A stretch of 64,000 nt of DNA from Vagococcus vulneris (GCF_003950515.1 NZ_NGJS01000004.1:1-64000), one strand, 5' to 3'; positions 24,943-34,160 are shown, numbered from the stretch's first letter. The notes: a model not told the origin generated them from the letters alone. Translations and numbers: made by a program.

Positions 24943-25344
24943 ATGGGGTTTGTTTATACATTAAACATTATTCTTTTTACAATTTTAATTTGTGTTGGAT
25001 TGTATCAATTGTATTTTTATATTAAATTAAAAACATCTGCAAAATACATCACGCAAGAAGAATTACAGAAAAATATGCGTAAGGGACAAATTATTGATGT
25101 TCGTGAGAAAGAGGAATTTAATCGTGGTCACATTCTAGGTGCCCGTAGTGTTCCTTTTACAATTGCTCGTGCACATAAAGAATATCTGACAGCGATTAGA
25201 AAAGACGCACCAGTTTATTTATACGATAATAAAAAAGCTTTTTCTATTAATATGGCTCGTTTGTTAAAAAAAGAAGGATACACCGATATTTATGTGTTAA
25301 AAGGCGGATATACAAATTGGACAGGTAAGAAGAAGACAAAATAA
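24943..25344 (+). CDS. Membrane-anchored rhodanese-like protein lacking the catalytic cysteine
   Basis: A 133-residue protein. One N-terminal membrane helix (about 5-25), then a rhodanese domain with GQIIDVREKEEFNRGHILGA and VLKGGYTNWTG. At the place of the active-site loop (usually Y-C-x-x-G-x-R-S) it reads VYLYDNKKAFSINMA, with Asp instead of Cys. The only Cys is in the membrane helix, so sulfur transfer is unlikely. The fold may serve as a binding module. It follows glcK by 28 bases, probably in the same transcript. Confidence 0.85.
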   Translation: MGFVYTLNIILFTILICVGLYQLYFYIKLKTSAKYITQEELQKNMRKGQIIDVREKEEFNRGHILGARSVPFTIARAHKEYLTAIRKDAPVYLYDNKKAFSINMARLLKKEGYTDIYVLKGGYTNWTGKKKTK

Positions 25345-25373
25345 AAAGAGCCAACATAGTGTTGGCTCTTTTT
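25343..25373. terminator. Bidirectional terminator between rhodanese-like gene and DUF3042 gene
   Basis: AAAAAGAGCCAACA / (T)GTTGGCTCTTTTT, symmetric with A-run and T-run, between two convergent genes. Confidence 0.85.
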
Positions 25374-25375
25374 AT

Positions 25376-25543
25376 TTATCTTGCTCGGCTTTTACGTTTT
25401 GCTTTACGTCGATTGTCATCAATCATTGCTTCTTTTTCTTCAACTGGTTCAATAACTATTTTTTTAAGCCCGTATGCAAGTCCGGAAATAGCTGCAAGTG
25501 TGATTGCAGTACCTGTTAAATAACCCGATGTGAATTTTTTCAT
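25376..25543 (-). CDS. DUF3042 family small membrane protein
   Basis: A 55-residue protein (MKKFTSGYLTGTAITLAAIS ... EPVEEKEAMIDDNRRK ... RKSRAR). It has a short N-terminal membrane helix (about 6-26), an acidic stretch, then a basic tail. This matches the DUF3042 family, restricted to Enterococcus-like Lactobacillales and usually found beside miaA. On the minus strand GAGGGTG precedes the ATG. Its function is unknown. Its presence and position support the taxonomic placement. Confidence 0.85.
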   Translation of the reverse strand: MKKFTSGYLTGTAITLAAISGLAYGLKKIVIEPVEEKEAMIDDNRRKAKRKSRAR

Positions 25544-25740
25544 AGCAGACACCCTCTCTCTTTAACTATAAATTACACTAATATTTTAACATAAACTAAG
25601 CATATTGAGGAATGATATCCATTATTATTGTGTAACATGGTAAAATATAAAAAAGGAGTGGTTAGATGTCATGTGTTTTGAGTTAGGCTTAACATGATTA
25701 CCCTAAAAAATAATTAAGAATGAGAAAACGAGGAAAATAA

Positions 25741-26682
25741 ATGAATAAAGACAAGGTTTTAGTGATTGTCGGACCGACAGCAGTTGGAAAAACTGCATTA
25801 AGTATTCAATTGGCAAAAGAGTTTAATGGTGAGGTAATCAGCGGTGATTCATTGCAGGTATACCGTACATTGGATATAGGAACCGCAAAGGCTGGTTATG
25901 AAGAGAGATCTGGCATCCCACATCATCTAATCGACATTATCGAACCTGAAGCTTCATATACAGTCAGTGATTTTAAACAATCAGCTGAAAAGATTATTCA
26001 AAATTTATCTTCTGAAAAAAAAGTCCCAATTATTTGCGGTGGAACCGGTATGTACATTCAGTCATTATTATTTGATTTTCAATTAGGAAAAAAAGATAGT
26101 CAGCATTTAGATATGTCAGTCAGAGAAAAATGGGAAAAATTTTTGGTAAATCAGGGGAAAATTAAGTTATGGAAAGAATTGGCCGAGATAGATAAAGCAG
26201 CCGCATTAGCAATTCATCCAAACAACATCAAACGTGTGATACGTGCACTAGAAGTCTATGAAACGACAGGAAGCAGTATTCTTAATCAACAGGAGATTGA
26301 TTTTAAGGATCTAACCCAAAGTCAATACGACTGTAAAGTTGTCGGCTTGATGACGGAACGCAGTCTTTTATACGAACGCATTAATAAACGGGTTGATTTG
26401 ATGATGGAGATGGGCTTGTTGGCCGAAGCGAAAATGGTTTACAATTTAGGTGATGTGCAAGCAAAACAAGGAATTGGATATAAAGAGTTCTATCCTTATT
26501 TTACCGGTGAAATGTCTTTGGAGTCTGCGGTCGAAAAGGTTAAGCAGCATTCAAGGCAATATGCCAAGCGTCAAATGACTTGGTTTAGAAATCGAATGAC
26601 AGTTGAATGGTTTGATGTTATTCAATACCCTGAACAACAAATCGTAATAAGAGATGATATAAAGAAATGGTTGTTTAATTAA
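25741..26682 (+). CDS. miaA: tRNA dimethylallyltransferase
   Basis: A 313-residue MiaA. P-loop GPTAVGKTALS (about 11-21), DSLQVYRTLDIGTAK, the HHLIDI motif, CGGTGMYIQSLL, GIGYKEF and the terminal QYAKRQMTWFRN. It adds dimethylallyl to A37 of tRNAs that read codons beginning with U, giving i6A37. GAGGAAA precedes the ATG. Followed by hflX, the widely conserved order. Confidence 0.95.
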   Translation: MNKDKVLVIVGPTAVGKTALSIQLAKEFNGEVISGDSLQVYRTLDIGTAKAGYEERSGIPHHLIDIIEPEASYTVSDFKQSAEKIIQNLSSEKKVPIICGGTGMYIQSLLFDFQLGKKDSQHLDMSVREKWEKFLVNQGKIKLWKELAEIDKAAALAIHPNNIKRVIRALEVYETTGSSILNQQEIDFKDLTQSQYDCKVVGLMTERSLLYERINKRVDLMMEMGLLAEAKMVYNLGDVQAKQGIGYKEFYPYFTGEMSLESAVEKVKQHSRQYAKRQMTWFRNRMTVEWFDVIQYPEQQIVIRDDIKKWLFN

Positions 26683-26690
26683 AAAGATAA

Positions 26691-26706
26691 GAGGTGTGGT
26701 ATCATC
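26691..26706 (+). promoter_or_regulatory. hflX ribosome binding site followed by ATC where a start codon is expected
   Basis: GAGGTG (26691-26696) lies 7 bases before ATC (26704-26706), exactly where HflX homology (EKAILVGVETQDN) would have its initiator. No ATG, GTG or TTG is in this frame between the miaA stop and GTG at 26728. GTG 26728 would have AGGA with no spacing. See findings. Confidence 0.6.
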
Positions 26707-27927
26707 GAGAAAGCAATATTAGTAGGAGTGGAGACACAGGATAATTATCAAGTATTTACTGAGTCTATGAAAGAGTTAGCAAGCTTGACAGAAACTGCAC
26801 AAGGTGATGTAGTTGGTGAATTAATCCAGAAGTTACCAACAGTGAACAAAAAAACAATAATCGGTAAAGGAAAGTTAGAAGAATTAACTCAATTAATTTT
26901 GGCGCGAGAAGCTGACATGGTTATCTTTAATCATGAATTAACAGCTAGGCAGACCGCTTTTATTGAAGAAGCAGTGCAAGTAAAAGTAATTGATCGAGTG
27001 CAGTTGATTTTAGATATTTTTGCATTACGTGCTAGGTCTAAAGAAGGTCAACTGCAAGTTGAATTGGCGCAACTCAGTTATCTTCTCCCTAGACTAACTG
27101 GGCAAGGTATTTCTATGTCACGTCTTGGTGGTGGTATAGGTACACGTGGACCAGGTGAAACCAAATTAGAAACGGACCGCCGCCATATTAGAAATAAAAT
27201 GAGTCAGATAAAGAAAGAGCTAAAAGAATTGTCAGCACATCGGGAAAGAATTAGACAAAAGCGTCAGGAATCGGAAGTGTTTCAAATCGGTTTAATCGGC
27301 TATACTAATGCGGGTAAATCGACAATTATGAATGCTGTAACAAAAGCTGATACCTATGAGCAAGACCAATTGTTTGCGACACTTGATCCGCTGACAAAAA
27401 AATGGACATTACCGAGTGGCATGCAAATGACATTGACTGATACGGTCGGATTTATTCAAGATTTGCCGACACAGCTGATAGAGGCATTTCAATCAACTTT
27501 AGAGGAAAGCCATGATATGGATTTACTATTACATGTAGTAGATAGCAGTTCCTCAGACCGATTGCAGCAAGAACAAACGGTAATGCACTTGCTGCATGAC
27601 TTAAAAATGGACAAAACTCCTGTTTTAACTGTTTATAATAAATCTGACCTATGCAGCAAAGAAGTATTTGTTCCGACTCTATTTCCAAATTGTTTGATTT
27701 CAGCAAGAAAAGAGCAGGATATTAATTTATTAAAAGATGCAATTATTAGAGAAATGAAATTGGTCTTGGTGCCATATCATATTGAACTAAGCGAAAACCA
27801 AGCTTATCTTTTGAGTGAGTTAAATTTAAAAACACTAGTTATAAACTGGAAATATGATGAAAAAAGTCATATTTATATAGTGGATGGATATGCTAAAAAA
27901 GGCTCTAAATGGCTATCTTACAAATAA
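26704..27927 (+). CDS. hflX: Ribosome-associated GTPase HflX
   Basis: About 407 residues if initiated at ATC 26704, 399 if at GTG 26728. N-terminal HflX domain (to about 190), with the glycine-rich RLGGGIGTRGPGETKLETDR, a coiled linker, then the GTPase domain. G1 is GYTNAGKSTIMN, G2/G3 are FATLDPLTKK and LTDTVGFIQDLP, and G4 is YNKSDL. HflX splits or rescues stalled and hibernating 70S ribosomes. The upstream translated sequence EKAILVGV matches family N-termini, so the true start is probably the ATC position. Transcribed with miaA; the shared terminator downstream contains a GlnR box. Confidence 0.9.
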   Translation: MEKAILVGVETQDNYQVFTESMKELASLTETAQGDVVGELIQKLPTVNKKTIIGKGKLEELTQLILAREADMVIFNHELTARQTAFIEEAVQVKVIDRVQLILDIFALRARSKEGQLQVELAQLSYLLPRLTGQGISMSRLGGGIGTRGPGETKLETDRRHIRNKMSQIKKELKELSAHRERIRQKRQESEVFQIGLIGYTNAGKSTIMNAVTKADTYEQDQLFATLDPLTKKWTLPSGMQMTLTDTVGFIQDLPTQLIEAFQSTLEESHDMDLLLHVVDSSSSDRLQQEQTVMHLLHDLKMDKTPVLTVYNKSDLCSKEVFVPTLFPNCLISARKEQDINLLKDAIIREMKLVLVPYHIELSENQAYLLSELNLKTLVINWKYDEKSHIYIVDGYAKKGSKWLSYK

Positions 27928-27931
27928 ATAC

Positions 27932-27987
27932 AAAAAAAGTTAACTATTATGTCAGATTATCTGACATGGTTTGTTGACTTTTTTTTT
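27932..27987 (+). terminator. hflX terminator with an embedded GlnR operator
   Basis: The outer stem AAAAAAAGTTAAC / GTTGACTTTTTTTT encloses TGTCAGATTATCTGACA (27950-27966), which itself pairs. The inner 17-mer is a perfect TGTNA-N7-TNACA GlnR/TnrA box and lies 7 bases upstream of the glnRA -35. One DNA segment thus serves as terminator of miaA-hflX and as operator of glnRA. Confidence 0.85.
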
Positions 27988-28002
27988 AGGGGTTGGTATT
28001 AT
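27974..28002 (+). promoter_or_regulatory. glnRA promoter
   Basis: TTGACT (27974-27979), 17-base spacer, TATTAT (27997-28002). The -35 overlaps the T-run side of the hflX terminator, and the GlnR box ends just upstream. Start codon of glnR is 34 bases downstream. Confidence 0.75.
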
Positions 28003-28036
28003 CGGTATAAGCTTTGATGCGAAGGAAGTGGTATAG

Positions 28037-28378
28037 ATGGCTGATAAAGAATTTAGGCGCAATATGTCTGTATTTCCGATAGGTTCTGTTATGACATTGA
28101 CAGACTTGACTGCAAGACAGATTCGTTATTATGAACAGCAAGGATTAATAACGCCAATAAGAAATGCAGGCAATAATCGCTTATTCTCTTTAAATGATAT
28201 CGATAGCTTACTGGAGGTCAAGGATATGTTGGAAGCTGGTTTTACATTAAAGGAAATTGGAGAAGAATTTGATGCTGTTAAGAAAAAACAGGACGCAGTG
28301 TCTGAGGAAAAAATCCGAATTGCTTTATACAATGATTTGATGCGTGAGAGCGGATTGAGCCAATTAAAACAGTTTTAA
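28037..28378 (+). CDS. glnR: GlnR, MerR-family repressor of nitrogen metabolism
   Basis: A 113-residue regulator with an N-terminal winged helix: VMTLTDLTARQIRYYEQQGL (about 19-38) and the wing region NAGNNRLFSLNDIDSLL. A short C-terminal tail follows (LMRESGLSQLKQF), which in GlnR senses feedback-inhibited glutamine synthetase. It represses glnRA and ammonium uptake genes when glutamine is plentiful. A perfect operator sits before its promoter, so autoregulation is expected. Forms an operon with glnA. Confidence 0.95.
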   Translation: MADKEFRRNMSVFPIGSVMTLTDLTARQIRYYEQQGLITPIRNAGNNRLFSLNDIDSLLEVKDMLEAGFTLKEIGEEFDAVKKKQDAVSEEKIRIALYNDLMRESGLSQLKQF

Positions 28379-28407
28379 AAATTAGATAAGAAAGATGGGA
28401 TAATTAC

Positions 28408-29745
28408 ATGGTTAAATTTACGACAAAAGAACAAATTATTGAAGCAGCTTCAAAAGAAAATGTGAGATTTTTACGATTGATGTTCACTGATATTTTGGGA
28501 CGGATTAAAAATGTTGAGGTTCCAGTCAGTCAATTAGAAAAGGTATTAGATAATAAAATGATGTTTGATGGATCATCAATTGAAGGATTTGTTCGTATCG
28601 AAGAAAGTGACATGTATTTGTATCCTGATTTTTCAACTTGGATGGTTCTGCCTTGGGAAAGTGAAAAAGGCAAAGTAGCTCGTTTGATTTGCGATGTTTA
28701 TAAACCAGATGGAACACCATTTGAAGGAGATCCTCGAGGAAATCTAAAACGAGTGATTAAAGAAATGAAAAAATTAGGATTTACTGAATTTAATATTGGA
28801 CCTGAACCTGAATTTTTCCTTTTTAAACTGGATGAAAGCGGCCGGCCAACAAAACAATTGAATGATAACGGGGGATACTTTGATTATGCCCCAATTGATT
28901 TAGGTGAAAATTGTCGTCGTGATATTGTTTTAGAGTTAGAAAGCTTAGGTTTTGAAGTGGAAGCCTCACATCATGAATGTGGTCCGGGACAACATGAAAT
29001 TGACTTTAAGTACGCAGATGCAATAGAAGCGTGTGATAATATCCAAACCTTTGAGTTAGTTGTCCGCACGATTGCTAGAAAACATGGACTTCATGCAACG
29101 TTTATGCCGAAACCATTACATGGCATTGCGGGTTCTGGAATGCATATTAATATGTCTTTATTTAATAAAGATGGTAATGTTTTCTACGATGAAAATGGCA
29201 AAGATGGTTTGAGCGTGACAGCTTATCAGTTCCTTGGCGGTCTATTAGAGCATGCTCGAGGCTATACTGCTATTTGCAATCCTATTGTCAATTCATATAA
29301 ACGTTTAGTCCCAGGATTTGAAGCACCTGTTTATGTGGCGTGGAGCGGTAAAAATCGTTCACCTTTAGTTCGTGTTCCGAGTTCGCGAGGCATGTCAACA
29401 CGATTGGAATTACGCTCAGTTGATCCGACTGCTAATCCATACCTTGCAATGGCAGCACTACTTAAATCTGGACTAGATGGTATTGAAAAAAATACAACAC
29501 CACCAGCTGAAGTAAATCGTAATATTTATGTGATGACTGAGGAAGAACGACAAGAAGCTCAAATTACAGACTTACCATCAACATTACACAATGCGGTTAA
29601 AGCTCTGCGTGAAGACGTCGTGGTACAAGAAGCACTAGGTGATCACATTTACCGAAATTTTGTTGCAGCTAAACGTATGGAATGGTCTGCATTCCGTGAA
29701 CAAGTATCGGAGTGGGAACGCGAACAATATTTAGAACAATATTAA
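28408..29745 (+). CDS. glnA: Glutamine synthetase, type I-alpha
   Basis: A 445-residue GS I. Motifs: [10 protein letters not shown] (about 51-60), metal-binding [44 protein letters not shown] and [14 protein letters not shown]. The I-alpha form lacks the adenylylation insert and is controlled by glutamine feedback and by direct contact with GlnR. Makes glutamine from glutamate, ammonia and ATP, and so feeds GlmS, MurT/GatD amidation and purine synthesis. 29 bases after glnR, with GAAAG before the ATG. Confidence 0.97.
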   Translation: MVKFTTKEQIIEAASKENVRFLRLMFTDILGRIKNVEVPVSQLEKVLDNKMMFDGSSIEGFVRIEESDMYLYPDFSTWMVLPWESEKGKVARLICDVYKPDGTPFEGDPRGNLKRVIKEMKKLGFTEFNIGPEPEFFLFKLDESGRPTKQLNDNGGYFDYAPIDLGENCRRDIVLELESLGFEVEASHHECGPGQHEIDFKYADAIEACDNIQTFELVVRTIARKHGLHATFMPKPLHGIAGSGMHINMSLFNKDGNVFYDENGKDGLSVTAYQFLGGLLEHARGYTAICNPIVNSYKRLVPGFEAPVYVAWSGKNRSPLVRVPSSRGMSTRLELRSVDPTANPYLAMAALLKSGLDGIEKNTTPPAEVNRNIYVMTEEERQEAQITDLPSTLHNAVKALREDVVVQEALGDHIYRNFVAAKRMEWSAFREQVSEWEREQYLEQY

Positions 29746-29755
29746 AATTAAGTTG

Positions 29756-29790
29756 AAAAGCTGTCAAATTGGTGTTTGACAGCTTTTTTT
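29756..29790 (+). terminator. Intrinsic terminator after glnA
   Basis: AAAAGCTGTCAAA / TTTGACAGCTTTT with a 6-base loop and T-run. TGTCA...TGACA here has a 10-base spacer, so it is not a GlnR box. Confidence 0.88.
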
Positions 29791-29901
29791 ACGTTTTAAA
29801 ATAAATGATATGTTTTTCAATGATTTTTTTGAAAAATTTACTTAAATAGGCTGCTTTTATGTTACAATTATAACGTATTTCATTGAAAGGAAGATTTAAT
29901 T

Positions 29902-30465
29902 ATGATATCAGTTGGAGATTTAAGAGCAGGAATGACGTTTGAAAAAGATGGTAAACTAATTAAAGTTTTAGAATCAAGCCATCATAAACCAGGTAAAGGG
30001 AATACTGTAATGCGTCTAAAATTAAGAGATGTTCGTTCAGGTTCTACTACAGATACAACAATGCGTCCTGAAGAAAAAGTAAAAAAAGCTCATATTGACA
30101 GCAAATCTGTTCAGTACCTGTATAGTCAAGATGGTATTGCAACATTTATGGATTTAGAAACATATGAACAATATGAAATTCCTGTTGATGTCATCAAAGA
30201 GGAATTAAATTACTTATTAGATAACATGGAAGTTACTATCCAATTTTATGAAACAGAAGTTGTTGGTGTCAGCTTGCCGACATCAGTCGTTTTAGAGGTA
30301 TCTGAAACACAACCATCTATTAAAGGGGCTACAGTTACAGGATCAGGAAAACCTGCAACATTGGAAACAGGACTTGTTGTAAACGTTCCAGACTTTATTG
30401 AAGTTGGTGAAAAATTAGAAATTAATACAACGGATGGATCATATATTAAAAGAGCTAAAAATTAA
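29902..30465 (+). CDS. efp: Elongation factor P
   Basis: A 187-residue three-domain EF-P starting [20 protein letters not shown]. The loop [14 protein letters not shown] (about 26-39) carries the lysine that is modified in many Firmicutes and reaches the peptidyl-transferase centre. The C-terminal ends GSYIKRAKN as usual. It relieves stalling at polyproline stretches. AAGGAAG precedes the ATG. Single gene with own terminator. Confidence 0.96.
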   Translation: MISVGDLRAGMTFEKDGKLIKVLESSHHKPGKGNTVMRLKLRDVRSGSTTDTTMRPEEKVKKAHIDSKSVQYLYSQDGIATFMDLETYEQYEIPVDVIKEELNYLLDNMEVTIQFYETEVVGVSLPTSVVLEVSETQPSIKGATVTGSGKPATLETGLVVNVPDFIEVGEKLEINTTDGSYIKRAKN

Positions 30466-30471
30466 ATGTTT

Positions 30472-30519
30472 AGACAAAGTTTCTGTTATCCTTAATAGGG
30501 GTAGGACTTTGTCTTTTTT
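30472..30519 (+). terminator. Intrinsic terminator after efp
   Basis: AGACAAAGT / ACTTTGTCT stem with a 25-base loop and T6 tail, just after the efp stop. Confidence 0.7.
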
Positions 30520-30563
30520 ATGATGTTGTTTGTGCAAACTAAATTGTAAGAGAGGAGGATTAG

Positions 30564-31448
30564 ATGTTTCAACTATTCGAAACAATAAAATCGATGAGCT
30601 GGTCAAGTATCATCGACAATCTGCTTTCTGTTAAAACAGTTATTCATTTATTGGATATTTTAGTCGTATGGTATTTTATTTATAAGCTACTTCGCCTACT
30701 GAATGGTACAAAAGCAATTCAAGTATTTAAAGGTATTGCTATTATCATCATTATTCGTATTGTTAGTGATTGGATTGGTTTAAATACGGTATCGTGGTTG
30801 ATGAGCCAAGTAATAACTTATGGAGCCATTGCGGCTATTGTTATTTTTCAACCTGAAGTACGCCGAGGGTTGGAACACTTGGGTCGCGGCGGATTGTTGC
30901 GATCTCCGCTTAGAGAAGTTGATTATAAAAGTAAATTAATTGATGACTTAGATGAGGCTATTCAGTATATGTCTAAACGTAAAATTGGCGCATTAATCAG
31001 TATTGAACAAGAAACCAGTTTGAATGAGTATATTGAAACCGGTATTTCATTAGATTCCGATATTTCCAACCAATTATTAATTAATATTTTTATCCCAAAT
31101 ACACCGCTACATGATGGAGCCGTTATTATTCAAGGTGAAAAAGTAGCTTCTGCTTGTTCATATTTACCTTTGTCTGAAAGTATGCGCATACCTAAAGAAT
31201 TTGGTACAAGACATCGTGCTGCTATCGGGTTGAGTGAAGTAACGGATGCTATGACAATTGTTGTATCAGAAGAAACTGGTGATGTCAGTTTAACGTATCG
31301 CAATCATTTTAAACCACATTTAGAACGTGAAGAATACTTGAGAATCTTACGTGAAGAACTGGTTAAAAATGAGGATGATAAGTCAAAACGAAATGGTTTT
31401 TATCAATTTATTGAAAGTTTGACACAAACAAAAGGAGGGAAAAAATAA
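30564..31448 (+). CDS. cdaA: Diadenylate cyclase CdaA
   Basis: A 294-residue membrane DAC. Three hydrophobic helices are at about 25-42, 50-68 and 73-92, then the DisA_N catalytic domain. It has the DGA motif in PLHDGAVII (about 190) and RHR in GTRHRAAIG (about 218-226). A charged, low-order tail follows. It makes the second messenger c-di-AMP, which sets potassium and osmolyte uptake and wall stress responses. GAGGAGG precedes the ATG. Its stop overlaps the cdaR start by one base; the conserved cdaA-cdaR-glmM order is complete here. KtrB, a member of a c-di-AMP-controlled transport class, is also in this window. Confidence 0.95.
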   Translation: MFQLFETIKSMSWSSIIDNLLSVKTVIHLLDILVVWYFIYKLLRLLNGTKAIQVFKGIAIIIIIRIVSDWIGLNTVSWLMSQVITYGAIAAIVIFQPEVRRGLEHLGRGGLLRSPLREVDYKSKLIDDLDEAIQYMSKRKIGALISIEQETSLNEYIETGISLDSDISNQLLINIFIPNTPLHDGAVIIQGEKVASACSYLPLSESMRIPKEFGTRHRAAIGLSEVTDAMTIVVSEETGDVSLTYRNHFKPHLEREEYLRILREELVKNEDDKSKRNGFYQFIESLTQTKGGKK

Positions 31449-32461
31449 TGGATAGTAACGAACGGATGCCGTGGTTATTAAAATTGCTCGCTTTATTTTT
31501 TGCCCTTTTGCTTTATTTTAATGCTAACACACCAAATGGAGGTACTGAGCAGACAACAGGCCTCAATGATCTAGAGGCTACAGCTATTAATGTGCCTGTT
31601 AATGTAACATATAATCAAGATAAATATTTTATCTCTGGCTATGATAAGACAGTTAGTGTAAAATTATCGAGTGCTAATAAAATCTTACTGGATAAAGAAT
31701 CAAATTCGGAAACACGAAGTTTTTCAGTTGTCATGGATTTAACGAATTATAAAGAGGGTACTTATGAGGTTCCACTTGAAGTAGTTAGCAAACCAGCATC
31801 AATAAAAGCAAAAGTGAGTCCTGAAAAAGTACACGTGACAATTGAAAAACGAAAACAAAATACATTTCAAGTGGAACCAGCAATTGACGGTAATATCTTT
31901 GCGCAAGGTTATGAAAAACAAGAAGCAAAAGCTGAACCACCCATTGTTGAAATATCCGCCGGAAATAATGCGATTAATCAAATTGATCGTGTTATTGCAG
32001 GAGTCAGCGATAAACAAGATGTGTCAAGTGATTTTACGGAGTCAGTTAAATTGTATGCTATAAATAAAAAAGGTGAAACGTTAGATGTGCAAATTAAGCC
32101 GGAAACTGTAAAAGTCAGTGTCACTGTGACAGCACCGAAAAAAAAGGTGAAAGTTAACCCAGTTCAAACAGGAACAATTCCTCAAGGCATTAAAGATTAT
32201 ACATTTTCTATTAAAAATAGTGAAGTTGAAATTGAGGGGCCTAGGGCAGTTCTAGATGAAATAAGTGGCATTGATTTAAAAATAGATACGAGTAATATCC
32301 GAGATACTTTAAGAAGTTCGTATGTTGTGGTTGTTCCTAAAGACATTAAAGTTAATCCAGAAACTGTCTTTGTAACAGTCATTCCCAACAAACAAGATTC
32401 AGACAAACCGGAACATTCATCTAGCGAAAAGAAGGAAGATTCATCAAGTAAAGATAAATAA
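31448..32461 (+). CDS. cdaR: CdaR, YbbR-domain regulator of CdaA
   Basis: A 337-residue protein. One N-terminal membrane helix (WLLKLLALFFALLLYFNAN, about 9-27), then three to four YbbR beta-domains (about 45-310) outside the cell. Each shows the ...INVPVNV... to ...PEKVHVTI/PETVKVSV pattern. A Ser/Lys/Asp-rich tail (about 313-337) ends the protein. It contacts CdaA and adjusts c-di-AMP synthesis, and is thought to link it to the wall-precursor enzyme GlmM encoded next. Translationally coupled with cdaA. Confidence 0.93.
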   Translation: MDSNERMPWLLKLLALFFALLLYFNANTPNGGTEQTTGLNDLEATAINVPVNVTYNQDKYFISGYDKTVSVKLSSANKILLDKESNSETRSFSVVMDLTNYKEGTYEVPLEVVSKPASIKAKVSPEKVHVTIEKRKQNTFQVEPAIDGNIFAQGYEKQEAKAEPPIVEISAGNNAINQIDRVIAGVSDKQDVSSDFTESVKLYAINKKGETLDVQIKPETVKVSVTVTAPKKKVKVNPVQTGTIPQGIKDYTFSIKNSEVEIEGPRAVLDEISGIDLKIDTSNIRDTLRSSYVVVVPKDIKVNPETVFVTVIPNKQDSDKPEHSSSEKKEDSSSKDK

Positions 32462-32490
32462 CGATAAAATAGATTAGGAGAAATTAAACT

Positions 32491-33849
32491 ATGGGGAAAT
32501 ATTTTGGAACGGATGGAGTTAGAGGTGTTGCCAATCAGGAATTAACACCAGAATTAGCATTTAAAGTTGGTCGCTGCGGTGGGTATGTCTTATGCCAACA
32601 TAATCAGGGAACAAAGGAACAGCCTCAAGTATTGGTCGGTAGAGACACACGTATATCAGGCCAAATGTTGGAGCAGGCCTTGATTGCGGGTTTGATGTCG
32701 GTTGGTATTGAAGTTTTACAATTAGGTGTTATTTCAACACCGGCCGTTGCATATTTAACACGTACGCAGAAGGCGGCGGCAGGTGTCATGATTTCTGCTT
32801 CTCATAATCCAGCTCAAGACAATGGTATCAAGTTTTTTGGACCGGATGGATATAAATTGGAGGATGCAGAAGAAGCTGAAATTGAAGCACTTTTAGATGC
32901 TGAAACAGATACATTGCCTAGACCTTCAGCTAAAGGACTAGGTACCGTAGATGAGTATCCTGAAGGAGTTCAAAAGTATATTGAGTTTTTAAAAGGAACA
33001 ATTGATGGAGACTTATCTGGATTATCTGTTTGTCTAGATGCTGCAAATGGTGCAACAACGCCAATAGTTAATCTTTTATTTGCAGATTTAGAAACAGACT
33101 TTTTCACTATGGGTGTGAAACCTGATGGATTAAATATTAACGATGGTGTTGGCTCGACACATCCTGAAAAATTGGCAGAATTAGTCGTTGAAAAAGGTGT
33201 AAATTTAGGTTTAGCTTTTGATGGTGATGGCGACAGAGTGATTGCGATTGATGAAAAGGGAAATATTGTCGACGGAGATAAAATTCTTTATATTTGCGGT
33301 AAATATTTGGCCGAAAAAAATCGCTTGAATGATAAGACTGTTGTTGCAACAGTAATGAGTAATCTAGGTTTTCATAAGGCGGTAGAAAATGCTGGCATGA
33401 AAACAATCGCAACACAGGTTGGTGACCGTTATGTCGTTGAAGAAATGAAAAAAATGGGATACAATTTGGGTGGTGAGCAATCAGGTCATATTATTTTTCT
33501 AGATTTTAATACAACTGGAGACGGTTTATTATCAGGTATTCAGCTAATGCACGTGATGAAAGAAACTGGAAAAGAACTGTCTGAATTAGCTAGTGAAATT
33601 GAGGAATATCCACAGAAATTAGTTAATATAAAAGTATCGGATAAGTACGGTGCGATGGATGTACCGGCTATAAAGGATGTTATTGAGAAAGCCGAGGAAG
33701 AGATGAATGGAGATGGACGTATTTTAGTTCGCCCTTCTGGAACAGAACCGTTATTACGCGTGATGGCTGAAGCACCTACAGTAGAAAAAGTTAATTATTA
33801 TGTTGATAAAATAGCGGCTGTTGTTGTTGAAGAAATAGGAATCGACTAA
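32491..33849 (+). CDS. glmM: Phosphoglucosamine mutase
   Basis: A 452-residue alpha-D-phosphohexomutase. It begins [14 protein letters not shown]. The phosphoserine loop is [17 protein letters not shown] (about 100-116), the Mg site is DGDGDR (about 243-248) and the phosphate-binding loop [12 protein letters not shown] is near the C-terminus. Interconverts glucosamine-6-P and glucosamine-1-P on the way to UDP-GlcNAc. Third gene of the cdaA operon, where GlmM also binds and restrains CdaA in relatives. Followed by its own terminator and then glmS. Confidence 0.96.
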   Translation: MGKYFGTDGVRGVANQELTPELAFKVGRCGGYVLCQHNQGTKEQPQVLVGRDTRISGQMLEQALIAGLMSVGIEVLQLGVISTPAVAYLTRTQKAAAGVMISASHNPAQDNGIKFFGPDGYKLEDAEEAEIEALLDAETDTLPRPSAKGLGTVDEYPEGVQKYIEFLKGTIDGDLSGLSVCLDAANGATTPIVNLLFADLETDFFTMGVKPDGLNINDGVGSTHPEKLAELVVEKGVNLGLAFDGDGDRVIAIDEKGNIVDGDKILYICGKYLAEKNRLNDKTVVATVMSNLGFHKAVENAGMKTIATQVGDRYVVEEMKKMGYNLGGEQSGHIIFLDFNTTGDGLLSGIQLMHVMKETGKELSELASEIEEYPQKLVNIKVSDKYGAMDVPAIKDVIEKAEEEMNGDGRILVRPSGTEPLLRVMAEAPTVEKVNYYVDKIAAVVVEEIGID

Positions 33850-33855
33850 AAATAA

Positions 33856-33887
33856 GAGAAGTCTGCAGAAATGCAGCTTCTTTTTTT
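33856..33887 (+). terminator. Intrinsic terminator after glmM
   Basis: GAAG-(T)-CTGCA / TGCAG-CTTC stem, GAAA-type loop, seven Ts. Confidence 0.8.
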
Positions 33888-33903
33888 ATTTGACTATACC
33901 AAT
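33888..33903 (+). promoter_or_regulatory. Possible GntR/HutC-type (NagR) operator upstream of glmS
   Basis: ATTTGACTATACCAAT is nearly the same as the site at nagB (ATTGGACTATACCAAA at 36268). It resembles the imperfect dyad ATTGGTCTATACCAAT used by NagR/YvoA-like regulators of amino-sugar genes. It lies 33 bases upstream of the glmS -35 box. Confidence 0.5.
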
Positions 33904-33935
33904 TTCTATTTTTTAAAATTAAAATGCTTGAATGG

Positions 33936-33964
33936 TTGACAAGGTAAAAGCTAAATAGTAAGAT
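33936..33964 (+). promoter_or_regulatory. glmS promoter
   Basis: Consensus TTGACA (33936-33941), 17-base spacer, TAAGAT (33959-33964). Transcription would start about 50 bases before the ribozyme cleavage site. Confidence 0.75.
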
Positions 33965-34021
33965 ATTCTTGTTTCTATTATAAACAGTTGATTAGGAGGG
34001 TAGATATACCAATAATTATGG

Positions 34022-34160
34022 ATAGCGCCAGACCTGCAGATATCGCAGGTGACGAGGATAGAACTTATCGAATATTCGGCGGATGGTTCTAGGGACTGCG
34101 CCCTTAAAAGAAAAATTAAAAATTGGCGGTAACGCTATAACAGAGTTTTTCCAAGCAGAA
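34022..34160 (+). ncRNA. glmS ribozyme-riboswitch
   Basis: All conserved parts are visible. The cleavage site is A34024 | G34025 before GCGCC, then P2 (ACCTGCAGA...GCAGGT), GACGAGG, TTATCGAA, TTCGGCGG and the pseudoknot partner CTGCGCCC. The distal P3/P4 region follows with GGCGGTAACGCT. Glucosamine-6-phosphate acts as cofactor for self-cleavage, after which the mRNA is degraded. It lies directly upstream of glmS. Confidence 0.95.

Noticed and set aside
29761-29786. TGTCA...TGACA after glnA as a GlnR box
   Set aside because: Spacer is 10 instead of 7 bases; it is explained by the glnA terminator stem.
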